A stretch of DNA of 64,000 nt from Lycocorax pyrrhopterus obiensis (lineage: Eukaryota; Chordata; Aves; Passeriformes; Paradisaeidae): positions 83,388,237-83,452,236 of the forward strand of contig JACSVZ010000001.1 in the NCBI GenBank assembly GCA_014706295.1, given 5' to 3'. Below are positions 39,033 to 51,968 of this stretch, in pieces (within the stretch, counting starts at the first letter, position 1; each line of letters begins with the position of its first letter). A model generated the notes under the pieces. That model did not search any database, was not told the origin of the DNA, and was given only the letters and a program-made list of their open reading frames with translations. Position numbers and translations under genes: made by a program.

Positions 39033-40042
39033 ACATGCTTAACAAATGAACCAAGCACGAAAATAATCACACAATATGTGCTGCTAAGAGCATGAAATAA
39101 AAGCATTTGTCTATATTTATCTTAATCTGAACCCAGTAGTCTGTGGTTGTGGTATTTGTAACATTTGCCAAGATCATGATAATTGCTTTTCTTCTCCTGA
39201 CTTCTCCTCTACCTGCTTTTCTCCCTTTCCTTCCTCCCAGCCCCCTCCCAAAAAATGCATGGTATTTACATTGGGATTCCTGGTCCCAGCCTGTAACTGA
39301 CTTTCACCTTTCTCTAGCTTTCTCTGCACAAAGGATTGAAGGGCTCAACATTGCAATTAACTAAGTAGCAGGAAGCCAGAAAAAAAAAATAAATCCAGCA
39401 GTATAATGGTCATGAACTGAATTACCACAAATCAGGCCAGCAGCCAGCATGGGAAACTGGAGAAATAGGTCATTTAATCTCCTCTGCCTTGACAGAAATG
39501 CCAGAGAAAGGAGGTCCAAGCAAGCCTGCCCCACCATCATCATGGAGCAGAGGTTTCTGCAGCTGAGAAATGATCCACTGAAGCCAACTAAAACCTTCCT
39601 TCTTTCCAATCACACAGCAGAAGGACAGCAAACAGCTGCAAGCCAGCCTGCAGAAAGCACATGACAACTGTCAAACCTGGTTTTGATTAGTAATGCTGCC
39701 AGATAGCAGAAAAGATAATGGCTGAAAGACCAGTCTGGCCAGACCAGGAATATACAAGCATATTTGCTTGTATAGTCAGTGCCCCCCCACCCAGGATTTA
39801 GGGGCAGCGAAATCTTCAATTTCAGCTCCAAAATGGTGAGAAGGAGCACTCATCATGCTCCATCTCTCTCTATCCCATTTGAAACTGATTCATGGAGAAC
39901 TTTGCTGCTGCCTGGCCAAAGGCTGCTGGAGAAACACACAGAAAAACAGCAGGTCTGACAGGGCTTGATGTAGTCACCAAGTTTTCAGGATAAAAGGGCA
40001 ACGCTGCCCTGAGTCCAGAGTTGTAATGAACTCCAACACTAC

Positions 40043-40800
40043 ATAGAATCATTGAATGGTTTGGTTTGGACAGGACCTCTAAAGACCATCTAGTCCAGCT
40101 CCCCTGCCATGGGCAGGGACACCTTCCACTGGACCAGATTGCTCAAAGTCCCATTCAACCTGGCCTTAAAGACTTCCACGGGATGGGGCAGCCACATCAT
40201 CTCAGGACAAACTGTTCCAGTGCCTCACCATCCTCACAACAAAGAATTTCTTTCTTGCATCTAATCTAAACCTGCCCTCTTTCAGTTTAAAACCGCTGAG
40301 CCTAGTCCTGTCACCACAGACATTTGTAAAATGTTTGTCCCCATCTTTGTCTTAAGTCTTACTGAAAGGCTGCAGTGAGGTCTCCCTGGAGTCTTCTCCA
40401 GGCTGAACAACTACAACTCTCCCAGTCTGTCTTCATAAGAGAGGCGCTCCGGCCCTCTCATCATTGTGGACATGCTCCAACAGGTCCATTTCCTTTTTAT
40501 GCTGGGGACCCCACAGCTGGACACAGCACTCCAGGGAGGGTCTCATGAGAGCAGAGCAGATGGGCAGAATCCCCTCCCTCACCCTGCTGCCCACACTGGT
40601 TTGGATGCAGCCCAGGATGAGGCTAGCTTTCTGGGCTGCAAGTTCACATTCCCAGGTCATGCTGAGCTTCTCATCCACCACAAGCCCCAAGGTCTTCTCT
40701 CCAGGGCTGCTCTCAATCCATTCTCCGCTCAGTCTGTATTTGTGCTTGGGATTGCCCCAACTCAGGTGCAGAACCTTGCACTTGGCCTTGTTGATCATCC
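40043..40800 (-). mobile_element. longest CR1 LINE copy, minus strand, with RT C-terminal coding remnant
   Basis: Low-coordinate end is the CR1 3' terminus ('catagaatcattgaatgg'), followed by 'ctgccatgggcagggacac' and 'cttctccaggctgaacaac'. The upper half (about 40433-40800) is an open minus-strand frame with hallmarks of the CR1 ORF2 C-terminal region beyond the polymerase domain: KCKVLHL, NPKHKYRL, WIESSP, EKTLG, AAQKASLILGCI, VQLWGPQHKK. No polymerase active site or endonuclease is present, so the copy is dead. The frame remaining open suggests a fairly young insertion. Beyond about 40800 similarity fades into unique DNA. Confidence 0.95.
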
Positions 40801-43800
40801 TACACTTACTACTACATCTTTGTCTGTCCATCCATTTTGACTCTTTGCCATGATTTTGTACCACCTCACCCTGCTCATCTTAAGAGCACTGGTGAAAGAA
40901 AGCCAACAGACGAGAAGACAGAGTGTGTGACATGGCAACGAGCACCAGGATGTTCCTGTAGAATTCATTCCCAAGTTATCATAAACAAGTGAAGCCAAAC
41001 TCTTCTGCCACACAAGTTAAAGAAGACTGAGGTGAGCTTTCATGGTCCACCTGTACTTCCTCAGTGAGTTATTGGGACAACAGAGAGCAAAACTGAAAGA
41101 TCCTTGATCCCTATTCTCCACTCTAACCCCTGTAAAATGGCAGAGATTTAAACATCAGCAAGCTATTCCAGCAGCCTCGGATCTTGTAACAGACATTCAC
41201 TATGACCAGTAAACTAATGAGAGCTGCATATTTAGACAGCTTTATTTCATATTATCCAAGCACATGTTCTGGAATTCCAGACTAATTTAAACAGTCATTT
41301 ACAATTCTTTTATCTGCCTTCATTGACCAGAATTTCTTGTTAGCGTGAACTCTGAGCGGGTTCAATTCAGTACTTCAGTACATTCCCTACAAGTTTTACA
41401 AGATTTACATTTAATGTGTTTCACAACCAGGGCTCTTTTTCTTTAAGGGATTACCTCACCTTTTACATTTCCCACTGGTAGCAGTTTTAAGTAGTAGCTC
41501 TCTGTATTCGCAAATGGAACAAAAATTTCTTTGTCTCAACTGGGTTTGTTTCCATGTATTGTAATTTACCCACAGTGTGACGAGCTAAACTAATACAAAT
41601 TAAATCCAAAAAACATTTTCAAACTAGTGATTTACCATGACCATGGTGTAAACAGTACTATAGATTACACTGACTTTGAATGAGACACTCAACTCACTTC
41701 CCAAGCTTATTGTTTAAAGGCATATATGTCACACAATCTTTCAGAACTAACTAGAAACAGAATACACAGGTTAACTCTACTTCATTTTTGGGGCAGCTTA
41801 TAAAAATGCCTCCCTGCTCTGCCTAGAAAAGTTTTACTGATGCTAGACAACAGCTAAATTGCTTTTGAGGAAGAATACATTCTGGTGATGACCTAACAAA
41901 AAATTGTGATTTTTTCATCACATGCTCTTATCTTTAACTGCAAAAGCAGTTAACTAAATCAGATGCTGATTGTGATTAAAACCACTTAATACAAAATAAT
42001 CAGCAAGAAAACTCAGAAAGCCATATACTATATAGGGAATGGTAATTAACTACAAATGTAATGTAGGACTCTCAATCATTTTTTAATCAAGTTTTTCTTT
42101 TCTTTTAAGGAGAGCTAAAAATTTCATCACTTAGAATAATATTTTGAGAACTGGCAGAAGCACTGGTTGAACGCTTCCTGTTCTCGAGAAAGCTATTCTT
42201 ATTTTGGCCCTGAGCAACTAATAGAAACCCTCACTCACAGGCTGCACAATACTCAGAGTTTGCAAGTGAAGCCATTTCAGACAAACTGAATGAGCAAGAA
42301 TTCTTCTTCCCAAGCATTTTCCTCAAAATTGACACGACAACAGTCCCTCCAGCATCTAAGAATTGCCCTTCTCTGCCAAGCAGTGCAAGGCCCATAGCAA
42401 AGCATGCATGTATGCTGTTTTCTCTTTTTAAGAAAAGCAGGAAGCTTTTATCACAAGACCAATCTCAGGAGGAAGCTGCACTTCTCCTTCACATACACTA
42501 TCAGAAGGGCCATGTCTACTCTCAACACTAAGGCTGTTGACAGAAGCCATGGTGCAGTTGTACTCCACAAGCCCTGCTTTTAAATAAATCAAGGTTTGAA
42601 GTAACACCCACTCACAATCACCAAAGCATTGTGCACAGGTACAACAGTGAAAAGCAGTAAAATCTGTCAAATCTGCTTGAACAAAAGGTATGAGAACTCA
42701 CCACGCCTAATTTTGTAGCTTATGAACCCTAAATTCACAAATCTGCAGGATTTACCCATGTACCGCATAAGTCTAAAACACTTCACTTCTGTTTCTCTGT
42801 CATGCCAGATGGATACCCCTCCTTCTTGCTCTTGAATGCTTTCCACAAAGGGAAGGTAGCTGGCCTGATCCTGCAATGGATGAATTACTACATCCAGCCC
42901 AGTCGCAGGACCAGAGGACAAACAGCAAATGTCAAAGCAGAAGAAAGCACCACAAGCAAGCTGAACTAGTAAAAGTGCCCTTAAAAATCAAGGCATGAGC
43001 CAGACTCGGACTCAAGCCACCTAAAATGAAGTTGGCTACAACCTTCATGTCCTGAAAAAATTAGATCCAGAGAGGCTTTCAGTCAGAACTGCTCGACAAC
43101 ATTGCAGTCACCAAAATTGCTGTAGTGAATTGACTTCAATACTATGCAGTATTTTTGCCTGGTGTACAATGATTTGGTAACTGCTGCCAATTAACTTTGT
43201 CATCCTAACAACTATTGGGCATGGTTTTGTATAGGGAAAAAAGTGTAGCCTACTCTAATTCGAGAAGTATGGGACTTGATTTCTACTTTCATGTATGGGT
43301 TGGTTCTCTCAGGGGATATAAGACTTTCATCAAAATTCAGATGGTTGCTATAGACAGTGGTAAAAGGAGGAAATGAAGCTACATGGCAATCAATGCCAGG
43401 TCTGTAAAACTCCTCTCCTTCTTTCTCTAAAATTTGGGAGGCAAATCACAAGGAAACACAATGAGATTATTGGTAAAACAAGTGGAGTGCACACAGGAGG
43501 GCCAGATTCTAGCTTTTGCTTTTCTTATCTGACATCAGGCAAGACAACTGAAACACAGAGGATTCTTCTGTAACTAGGTAGTGTGGTCTTCTTTCCCAAG
43601 GGTGGGAGACCCTCAACCAAGACATCCTAAAAATCTACTCCTGATGGTAGTACCATGACAATTCCTCATCCAAAAGAGGAATAATACTTTTCACTTACCT
43701 CTCAAAAGTCATAAAGAATATTGACTTAGTTATTTCCATACATTGCCTTGAGAACATACAGAACAATTATAATTCCAATGTGGTAAAGAAATGTAACCCA

Positions 43801-45699
43801 AGAAATTTGGAAGTAGTCAAGGACAAATGCCTCAGCTTTCTAACACTGAATCACACCAAGTTATTGAATACTTTTTGAACACCATCCAAATAAATAATTC
43901 TATGATTCTACTTCTCATGCAAAAAATGGTTACCATATTTGCCACTTAGAGTTGACTCATGACAATAAATTTTAAGAGACTATGAAGTATTTAGAGACTG
44001 CAGCTGAGGAGCAACAGAGAAAAGCCAATGGAGAAACTGATAACCTGTATTTTACAGAAGTTTTAAACATACCAATAGTTATAGTTATGAAACTGAGCAG
44101 CTGCTAATCTGTAATACCTCTATAATCTTTTATTGGCAATGAGCAATGCTCCCAAAGAAAAGACAGTGATTGCACAGTTAAAGGCCACTGATTCAGATCA
44201 CACAGGAGCCACTACCAGTACATCTACTGCTAGATTTACCAAATTCAGAAACTGCAGCATGGCCCTAAGCTACTCCAAGTGATGTAGAGCTGTATCACAA
44301 CAATGGAAAGGTAATGAGGAGATGGCTTAAATTTTAATTCAAATATAGCTCAAAGTCTTGCTTGCTTCCCACCTTAGGGATAAGAAAAACAGAATCCCTT
44401 CAACCAGACCAGTTTATTCACTCTACATTTACCTATTCTCTTTATTTAAAAAATGTAATGAACTTAAAAAAACTACAGAGTTTCATATTTACAGCAAACA
44501 CTTTAACCAAGTACAAAATAACAAGAGAGAGGATCTTTGACGGGGAACAAAACGTACAGTTATTCCTGGCAAGGTTTAATGGTACCAAATACATGTAGTG
44601 GGTCTGTTCCATAAACTGCACTGGATTCCATGGATAGGCATGTTCATTTAACCACCCTGTACATTAGCACAGCCAAATAACAGCTCATACTTCTTGAGGG
44701 AAAAGTACATAAATTACAACAAGTACACAATTACAGAACAAGGAATTGTCTAAGGAATGTTGCAACGCTGAAAACAATTTAGAAACCACAGCAGACAATC
44801 AACTGACCTTAAAACACACTATGATCCCCATCAAATGAGCAAATTAATCCAAATAAGTGTAGAACCGTTAAACGAGAACATAAATCAGACACTTTCAGTT
44901 GGGCTAACTCTTCAGAAACCTTTCAAAACATGGCTAAAAAAAGGATGCCTCTGTTTTGCAAATATTTAAGAGTAGCTAGCAATATGATAGGTTAAACTAC
45001 CATATATCAGGTCACATCTTCACTACAAGTTCTTCCCTCTCATCTATCAGATGTTTAAAATCTCACCTCTTCATGGACAGAATGTACGGAAAACAAAACC
45101 CTGGTGCTAAAATGGATGGGTTTCGTTGGTATTTAAATGACTTGCATAATCAAAACATCAGAAAAACTGTCAGCATGAACTGTCAGCAGTAAGATGCTCC
45201 TCCAAAACAGCTCTTTTCCAGGCTTTATGCTCACACAAGCATCTATACAGGAACACTTTCTGGTAGCAGCCAAGTCTTTCACTCAGTAGAAAGATAGAAG
45301 GATGAATTACTATTTTACAAAAGCCTATGAATAAAACAGCTTCAACTAAAGCAGTGAGGTGTGGATTTGTTGTTTCAAATACAGGTCTTACAAAAGTAGG
45401 TAGCCAACACTCATCTTTGTTAAGTCTGGATTTAAATGCGCAGTAGGTGTTCAAAAATAAGTTACCAGCCAGAAGTGTCCAAAAAAGGCTAATGGGAAAG
45501 GTTTGTCATCAAGCTGAAAGAGGGCTGTCATCACACTAGCCACTAATGGCTAAAATCATAATGGCTAGTACAGGCTGCAAGTAAATCCTATTCCAAAAAT
45601 TGATCCATAACCTTCATAACTAATAAAGGCTCTCTGCGGCAGAAGTCAGAATAATTTAAAATAAAACATAAAATGTCACCTCCTTTTTCAGGGGGGAAG
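40801..45699. other. unique AT-rich DNA
   Basis: No recognisable gene or repeat. Minus-strand splice-bordered blocks are frequent here (41460-41501, 42239-42285, 43699-43746, 45067-45106, 45235-45281) but are only 40-48 nt each and cannot be told from chance. The longer block at 42756-42870 is listed separately. A 16-base CR1-end-like motif, 'ataattctatgattct', lies near 43894. Confidence 0.4.
42756..42870 (-). CDS. candidate 115-nt exon
   Basis: A minus-strand acceptor ending ATCCATTGCAG and donor ATGG|GTAAAT enclose 38 sense codons plus one base. The peptide starts DQASYLPFVESIQEQEGG and continues VSIWHDRETEVKCFRLMRYM, with a natural-looking amino-acid mix. It is not recognised. Its entry phase does not match the small block at 43699-43746, so the two are unlikely to be adjacent exons. 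Nearby, about 42470-42560 on the same strand is also open. Confidence 0.22.
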
Positions 45700-45731
45700 T
45701 GAGTGTGTGTGTATGTGTGTGTGTGTGTGTA
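45700..45731. repeat. (GT)n microsatellite, imperfect
   Basis: GT/TG units with single-base interruptions (GAGTG, GTATG), the last nine or so units perfect. Confidence 0.85.
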
Positions 45732-45939
45732 GAAACGGCTGAAGGGTCTTTCTCAATCCTTTCCTATGCACCAAGGTCTCACTTCCAGAATATACTACAG
45801 ATGGGAGGTGGAGCAACGCACAGTCATAAACAGCCAGACCCTATTACAGGTCCCAAAATGCAAGTGCCACAGAAACATGGAGAAGTGACTCAGGATTAGG
45901 CTTCAGAAATTGCTGGAGTCTCTGTGGCTGGCACCCACA

Positions 45940-46110
45940 GAGCCAGAAACGCAGAATGAATGGATCCCTCAGTGGTTTATAGTAATTAGGCACATTTCTG
46001 AAACTGGCGCTGCGATTGCTTCGTCCGCACTAATTGAGCACAATGCAAAGCAGTGCTCTGAAATGCCAAATGGCACATTTAACAACCTTATAAAGGAGCC
46101 AGGAATACAG
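45940..46110. promoter_or_regulatory. candidate conserved non-coding element (enhancer-like)
   Basis: A unique block with unusual motif density: TAATTAG (45983-45989), TAATTGAG (46031), ATGCAAAG octamer-like (46043-46050), the palindrome TGCCAAATGGCA (46064-46075, NF-I half-site pair) and several CpGs in AT-rich surroundings (46005-46028). This is the texture of deeply conserved vertebrate enhancers. Conservation itself cannot be seen from one sequence. Confidence 0.3.
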
Positions 46111-49100
46111 ATTCCTTCTTTTTTTTTTCCTTAATAAATAAAAAAAGCACTGGCCTAACTTGTCACTGCACAATACAGGGAGCTGGAAAGTGTCCAAAAT
46201 TGCTCCGTAAGTGTTGTTTTATTAGCCTGAGACTGTTAATAAATATATTGTACACGAACTTGTACTTGCTTGGGTGAATATAAAGAAAGAATTGTATCAC
46301 TATTCTTACAATGTTTGCAGTTTACTCTAGTTCTTCACTTTTTTTACCCTAGTTACACTGTTTCTATACTAGTTTACCGTAGCAACTGACATTTATTTGG
46401 GCCATAAATTACCCTAATGCAGTGTAGTGCTCTTTCATAAATTTTACTAACACAACACTTACAGAACATAGACTTGTATTAATTAAACCCATGCCTACAC
46501 AAATCTAACATTTCCTTTTAACGTTTTTACTTACTGCTAATTCTGGAAAACATACAGAAGGACAAAAGCTTTCTCTTCTCTTTCGCCAGGTGTGGTTTTA
46601 AAGTTTAAATATACATATAAATGTGGGGGTTTGAATGTGCATCTTATTACCAGTGTGTCACAGCTGATAACTCACAATCTCTGAGAGGAAAAATACTGTC
46701 TTTCAAGAACTTGGCATACCAAGCTACAAATTAGATCCTTTCATTAAGAGAAACTTAATTAACTTTTAGCAATTTCCACTTTTGACTTCGCCACTGCAAG
46801 ACTTTCATTACTTGTCAGAAACAGCTTTAGGTATTTCTAACCCTAGATGTTAAAAGTCTTTCAAGATTAAAACTTGAGACCTGTAATAGAAGTTTAAGAA
46901 ATATGAAAAAAGGCTTGCTTCCTATAAGAACAAAAAAAGGTTTGAGGTACATATTGATAAGATAGGTACAGTAAATACTAAGGTAAGTTTGGTTTAGTAA
47001 TGTTTTTCATGCCCAAGTTTAGTTTTGAAATAGAAAAAATAAAGCTACTGTTATGCAATATCAGCATATGAATATTCAATAAATATACTGAATAAACACA
47101 GGAATAGCAATAGAGTACACTACAGTACAGGAAGACACATATGACATATATATGACAATGTGTGCAATATGCACTTAAGATGCTACTTAGCCACACTTGT
47201 CTCCTATTTGCAAATATTTGAAAATGTGCTGTATTTTGTACAGAAAATACATCATACCAAATCACAAGCAGAACAACCTGAGGTGCTGCACACCCCGCCC
47301 TGGGCTCCTGCCTCCCTCAGGCAAAGCCCCTGGGCTCCCGACACATGTAACTTGAGGTGAGCAGCAAAGCAATCCCACCACTGACCCACACCCAAGACCT
47401 CACGGAATGTCTACAACCACAAAGCACTCAGACAGACTGCCCTGTGTAAGGCAGCATCTGCTGTACTGGAAGTAGAGCATGAAACCCCAGGTTTTGTGTT
47501 TTAGCCTGCTCTGGTCACTCACCATGAGAGCAGGGGCAGGTCCGTGTGCCCCCAGCCACGCACACACACCAATTCCCCCCAGACAGCAGGAAGCATTGCT
47601 CCCAGGCACACATAAACTCTACACAGGCATTTAATCCAACATGACATATTTGTGAACAATTTAAGTTAAAACAGCAGCACTTACGCCACAGTAAAACCTC
47701 AGAGATACGATAAATAATTTACAAGAGCAGTGCAGTCACCACCAGTGTTTGTTTTCTCAGTGGTCTTTATTAAACCAAATCACTGGGATTAAAGCTACTA
47801 CAACAAAAACTGGAGACAGACATGAGTGGGTTGACAACTTTTCTGTTTGTTTAAGCCGCCTTACTGAGAAGACTCGAGTTAAATATGACCAGAAATAAAT
47901 TTGTCACAATACAATTTTAATTCTCAAATATCTGGAACCAATTAACTTTGGGAAAGTTTCAAAAGGGCCACCCAGTAATAAACACAAAATCATTTGTGTC
48001 TGCTGTCTTGTTTGTGATAATTTTTTTTATTGCTACCTCAGTTTCAAATGTCAGAGTAATGACTTCCACATTCCGATAAAAATGTGAATTGAATCCATAT
48101 GGAAAAGATGCTCAAGCCCATCAAAATCAAAAGAACTCCCTTATTTCTAAGTTCTTATACAAAGAAGTTTATAAAGCCTAACATTTTCACCATTCTCAAT
48201 TAAAATTAAGAAACTTTTAATACTATTACCAAAGAATCAGATATGTCACGGAAAGACGTATCTATTACTTAAGGGAAACGTTAACATAATACATTTTACT
48301 TAAAAGTCTCTAGCTAAAACTAGCATTTAACCCTTTGAAAGATGTAGCAGCCCTAATTGCCAAATTATTCCATTTCATGTTAAAATTATTTAGGAAATAC
48401 ACATTATTATGATTCAACAATGTTCCATACTTTCAGACATTTACATCAAAGACAAATATGCATATACAGCATATTTGTCTTCCCACTGAAAAGTAACCTG
48501 AGGAAGTTGCCAAGATTCAAAAGCACTGTAAAAGAAGCTATCTCCTCCTTTCTTCAGTCACAAAGTCAACGTCCTTTCCATCCTTCCAGCCTGAAAAAAG
48601 AAATACCTCTCCAGAAGGTTTGTTTCTCACTAGATAACAGAGAATAAACAGAGTTACAGGCAGAACTCACAACTGTATATACAGTTCTCTAAAACCATCC
48701 AGTATTTCTCTTTGAAAAATATCACTCCTGCCTATATTTTCTATGACAATTAAAGAGTCCAAGTGCTTTCAAACTAGTGAGGAGGGAAGGGGAAGAGATC
48801 TGCTTTATTTGACAGAGTAAAGCAAAACTATGGAATCAGTGTTACAGACATCTTATTAGTCACACTGCTAAAAACTCCCCCATGCCCATCCACTGGAACA
48901 GAGACTCCCACATTTGTCAGGGACATAAGCTCGGCCGAAGAGAGCATTTTCCCCACCCGTATACACTTACAGAGGATTTGGCAAGGTAAGCTACATTCCC
49001 CCAAACATGCACCATCTCTTTATAACTGGGTGCTAGCAACAGACGCACACAGTTTGTCCAGGGATTCCACCACATATGCTCCAAAGTACCAAATGCCATG

Positions 49101-51189
49101 TGGCTTCTCTGCATTTTCTTTAGTGCCTGTTTTGCCTGGGGTTTTTTACTTAAGGTAAGAAGAATTAAGAATTAAGCACAGAGAGAAAATCCTGCTTATG
49201 TATGTTCGATTAATTATTCCATGGATAGCTAAGATAATGAAAAATAAATATGCAGGTAAGAGCCTAGATACCAAGAGGCAGTGGGAAGGGGAGAGATGTG
49301 CTTCAGCAAGCTCTGCAATGGACTCCTGGAGGTCCAGCAGGTCACCCAGCTAACTGTGGCAATCGTCCCTCAGCTTATACAGATGGCAAAATGCCTTCCT
49401 GCTGTTGAAGCTGAACCGGCCCAAGGGGCAAGACTTGCCTCTCCAGATGTAGATATATAAAGTTTTTTAATTCCCACTCCACAGGCCGAAGGAGAAATAC
49501 CTGCATTTGACCCCAGAGCACAGAAGTGGCCATACCAGAAGAGGTCCACAACACAGCCACCTCAATTCCTGGTTTTGAAAACCACCAGCAACAAGTGCCT
49601 GAAAAATACCTTCTCTGCTATACACTGAAGCAAATTCCAGGGCACAGCTGCAAGAACAACATATAGGATCTCCACATTTGATTGCCTTAATGAATTATTT
49701 TTCCCACAATTTCTCCTGCAGCCCACGAGAAAGCTTTTGGCATCCTAATTGTCCGGCGTAGCTCTGCATGTGTGCGCATCAGTTTGTTTTGAACTGCTAA
49801 CAATTTTCTTTGGCATCCCTTCATTCCTGCATTACAAGTAAATAATTCATCACCATTCCCCCTCTTCATACAAACACAATTTTACATTACTTGTCTCCTA
49901 CTTACTCTCCCCCAGGCTAAGTTTACTGAATTTAGCTCATCCACTTACACATGTTCTTCAACACCTTCGCATCTTTATTTTTCCACGAGGTACTTTCCCT
50001 ACTTCTATTACACTTTAAAGAGGACCAGAACTGCAGACAGCAGTAAACCTGTCAGCACACTCATGATTTACATAGTGGCATGATAATGATTTTTCAGTTT
50101 TATCCTCTACTCCTTTCCCAATCATTCTTAATATTAAATTGAAGGGAGTAGAGGAAATGGGGGTGTTTAACAGCTACAAAAAGTGGAACTGACATTTTCC
50201 TCATATTTTCAACTTCCTGTCTGAGAGAAAAATCATATTCCAACACTGTATATATAAAAGAGGAGTTTTTTCCCCACATGCATTGCATTATTGCCACTTC
50301 ATCAATGGAACAGTGTCATGAGGCTTCTGCAAACTTTAGAAGCAGCTCTCATTTTTACAATATTGGAAAAACTATAAATAGCAAAAACTTGTTTTCTCAG
50401 TTTCCTCTTTCCCAGAGGCTTTATGACAATGACAATAGGTGCTCTTCCCCACTACCTAGTGTTTGGCCATATCTGCATGAACCTCACTTTTGCAGTGCCA
50501 ATCTGAAATTCTGTGCCTGAATTTGAAGAACAAAAACTGGAGTTGATGAACATGGATGCATAAAAATTATCAATATGAAGAAATTAAAAAAATACAAGAT
50601 TCTGTGCTTCTAAGTTCATCATAAAGGTATCATAAACAATTTCTCAGTTTTCTACCTGCAGAACAGGAATATTTTATAAATTTTTTAATCAAGCAATCTT
50701 GGTATTCTCTTTGTGAATTATTCCCCTTTTTCTGACCAATCTATTTTTCCAGTTTTCTTCTGATGACACATCTTACGAGTCTTTAAACTTTCCAGATTGC
50801 TTTATAAAAGGAAAATCTAGCCATATTAAAAATTCCTAAATGCTGGTTTTTTTTAAATAAAAGCCCCAAGTTTTTAAGATAAGCACACAAAGTACAATAT
50901 CCTTTACCCTTTTCCTTTATTCTCATCTTCTATTTTCTTCCTTAGCCATTACATAATACGTTGGAAAATTCACAGGCTTCTGTTTCTGCTTGTTTTTACT
51001 TTTCTGTCACCTACGCCACTGCTGACCAGTCCAGCAACAAAGGGAGTCCAGCTTTGCTCAGTGACAACTAGTACAGAAGAGCAGCTCACCTTCTCTCGTT
51101 GTAGCCTCACTACCTCCAGCAGTGTCCAGAATCTCAGAATATATTTACACCAGGCTGCATCTTGTTGGGAGTTGCAGACGGTTGTAAAC

Positions 51190-51400
51190 AATTAAGTTGC
51201 TATTTAAGACTTGAATGTTGATCTCAAGGATCATCGTACGTGATTACCTAAACATTCATCAACCTAATTTCAATAGCCAGGCTAAAAATGCCTCATGAGA
51301 AAATAAAATGGCACCGAAGCTGTCAGAGTTAATGTGTTGTAGTGAGACGAACTTCTTCTCATTGTTTTATTAATCTAATACATATTGCATGATTATTTTA
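51190..51400. promoter_or_regulatory. candidate conserved non-coding element
   Basis: Unique sequence with retained CpGs (GTACGTG, CACCGAAG, GAGACGAA), TAAT-core motifs and GATTACCTAAA, and no repeat or coding signature. A companion block at about 51640-51720 has paired 'aacaggtaattatc' and 'aacaggttaattaatt' motifs. It resembles conserved enhancer DNA near developmental genes. This is an inference from motif texture only. Confidence 0.27.
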
Positions 51401-51968
51401 AAATATTCCAGGAGCTTCCTATCACATTTTTTTGTGCCCTCAAAATTCAGTATTAACACTGTTACCAAACCTGCCAAGAATTTTTTCTCCAAATCACCTG
51501 TTCAAGTGACCTGTAAACTCCTGGTTAACCCATAAAAGTTTAATGGGTTTTATAGGTAATGCAAATATACTCTGCAAACTTGCTTTCATTAACAAAAAGA
51601 CCTCTAATCAGGGAGACTTCCTATTTATATTATTTTTCTTATTTGAGCAACAGGTAATTATCATTGAAGTAACAGGTTAATTAATTCTCTGCATTTGAAA
51701 TTACAAGTCCAAATTTAAAGCAATGTTTTGAACACTGCTACAAGATAAATACTATGCAACTGAGTACAAAACAAAAGTGACTATAGACCAGTGGAGAATT
51801 ATTACATTTGCAAATATTTGCAAATACTTCAATACAGTGCACTGAAGTCAGTGCAGAAGATTTGGCAGGTTGAAAAAAGTGAAAAGAACCACATCCGTAC
51901 TACAGCTAAAAAATAGATACATGGTCTTATGACTTAATTTAGATATGCCCATAGTGTGAGACCCACAT

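Larger units (their letters stand above)
35926..40042. other. unique AT-rich DNA
   Basis: Holds a poly-A tract (37153-37171), a perfect hairpin (39000-39032), an exon candidate (37045-37137) and, at about 38331-38480 on the minus strand, a roughly 45-codon open frame with a good GTAAGA donor but no convincing acceptor. A GC-richer patch at 39430-39900 is of unknown origin. Confidence 0.45.
45732..51968. other. unique DNA with conserved-element-like blocks
   Basis: Contains the enhancer-like blocks at 45940-46110 and 51190-51400, and GC-rich islands at about 47280-47620 and 49260-49560 whose origin I cannot assign. The island at 47.3 kb has plus-strand splice-like borders at 47321-47356. The minus strand at 49.0-49.5 kb has several short open frames, one leucine/glutamate-rich (LLDLQESIAELAE), which could be old transposon ORF1-type coding sequence. 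No confident gene. Confidence 0.4.

Noticed and set aside
40464..40853. Two long plus-strand open frames
   Set aside because: They are antisense shadows of the minus-strand CR1 coding remnant.
43890..43911. CR1 3' terminus ('ataattctatgattct')
   Set aside because: Only about 16 bases match and the upstream sequence does not resemble CR1.
41460..45281. A cluster of 40-48 nt minus-strand splice-bordered blocks (41460, 42239, 43699, 45067, 45235)
   Set aside because: Each is so short that an open frame is expected by chance, and a gene made only of such tiny exons is implausible.
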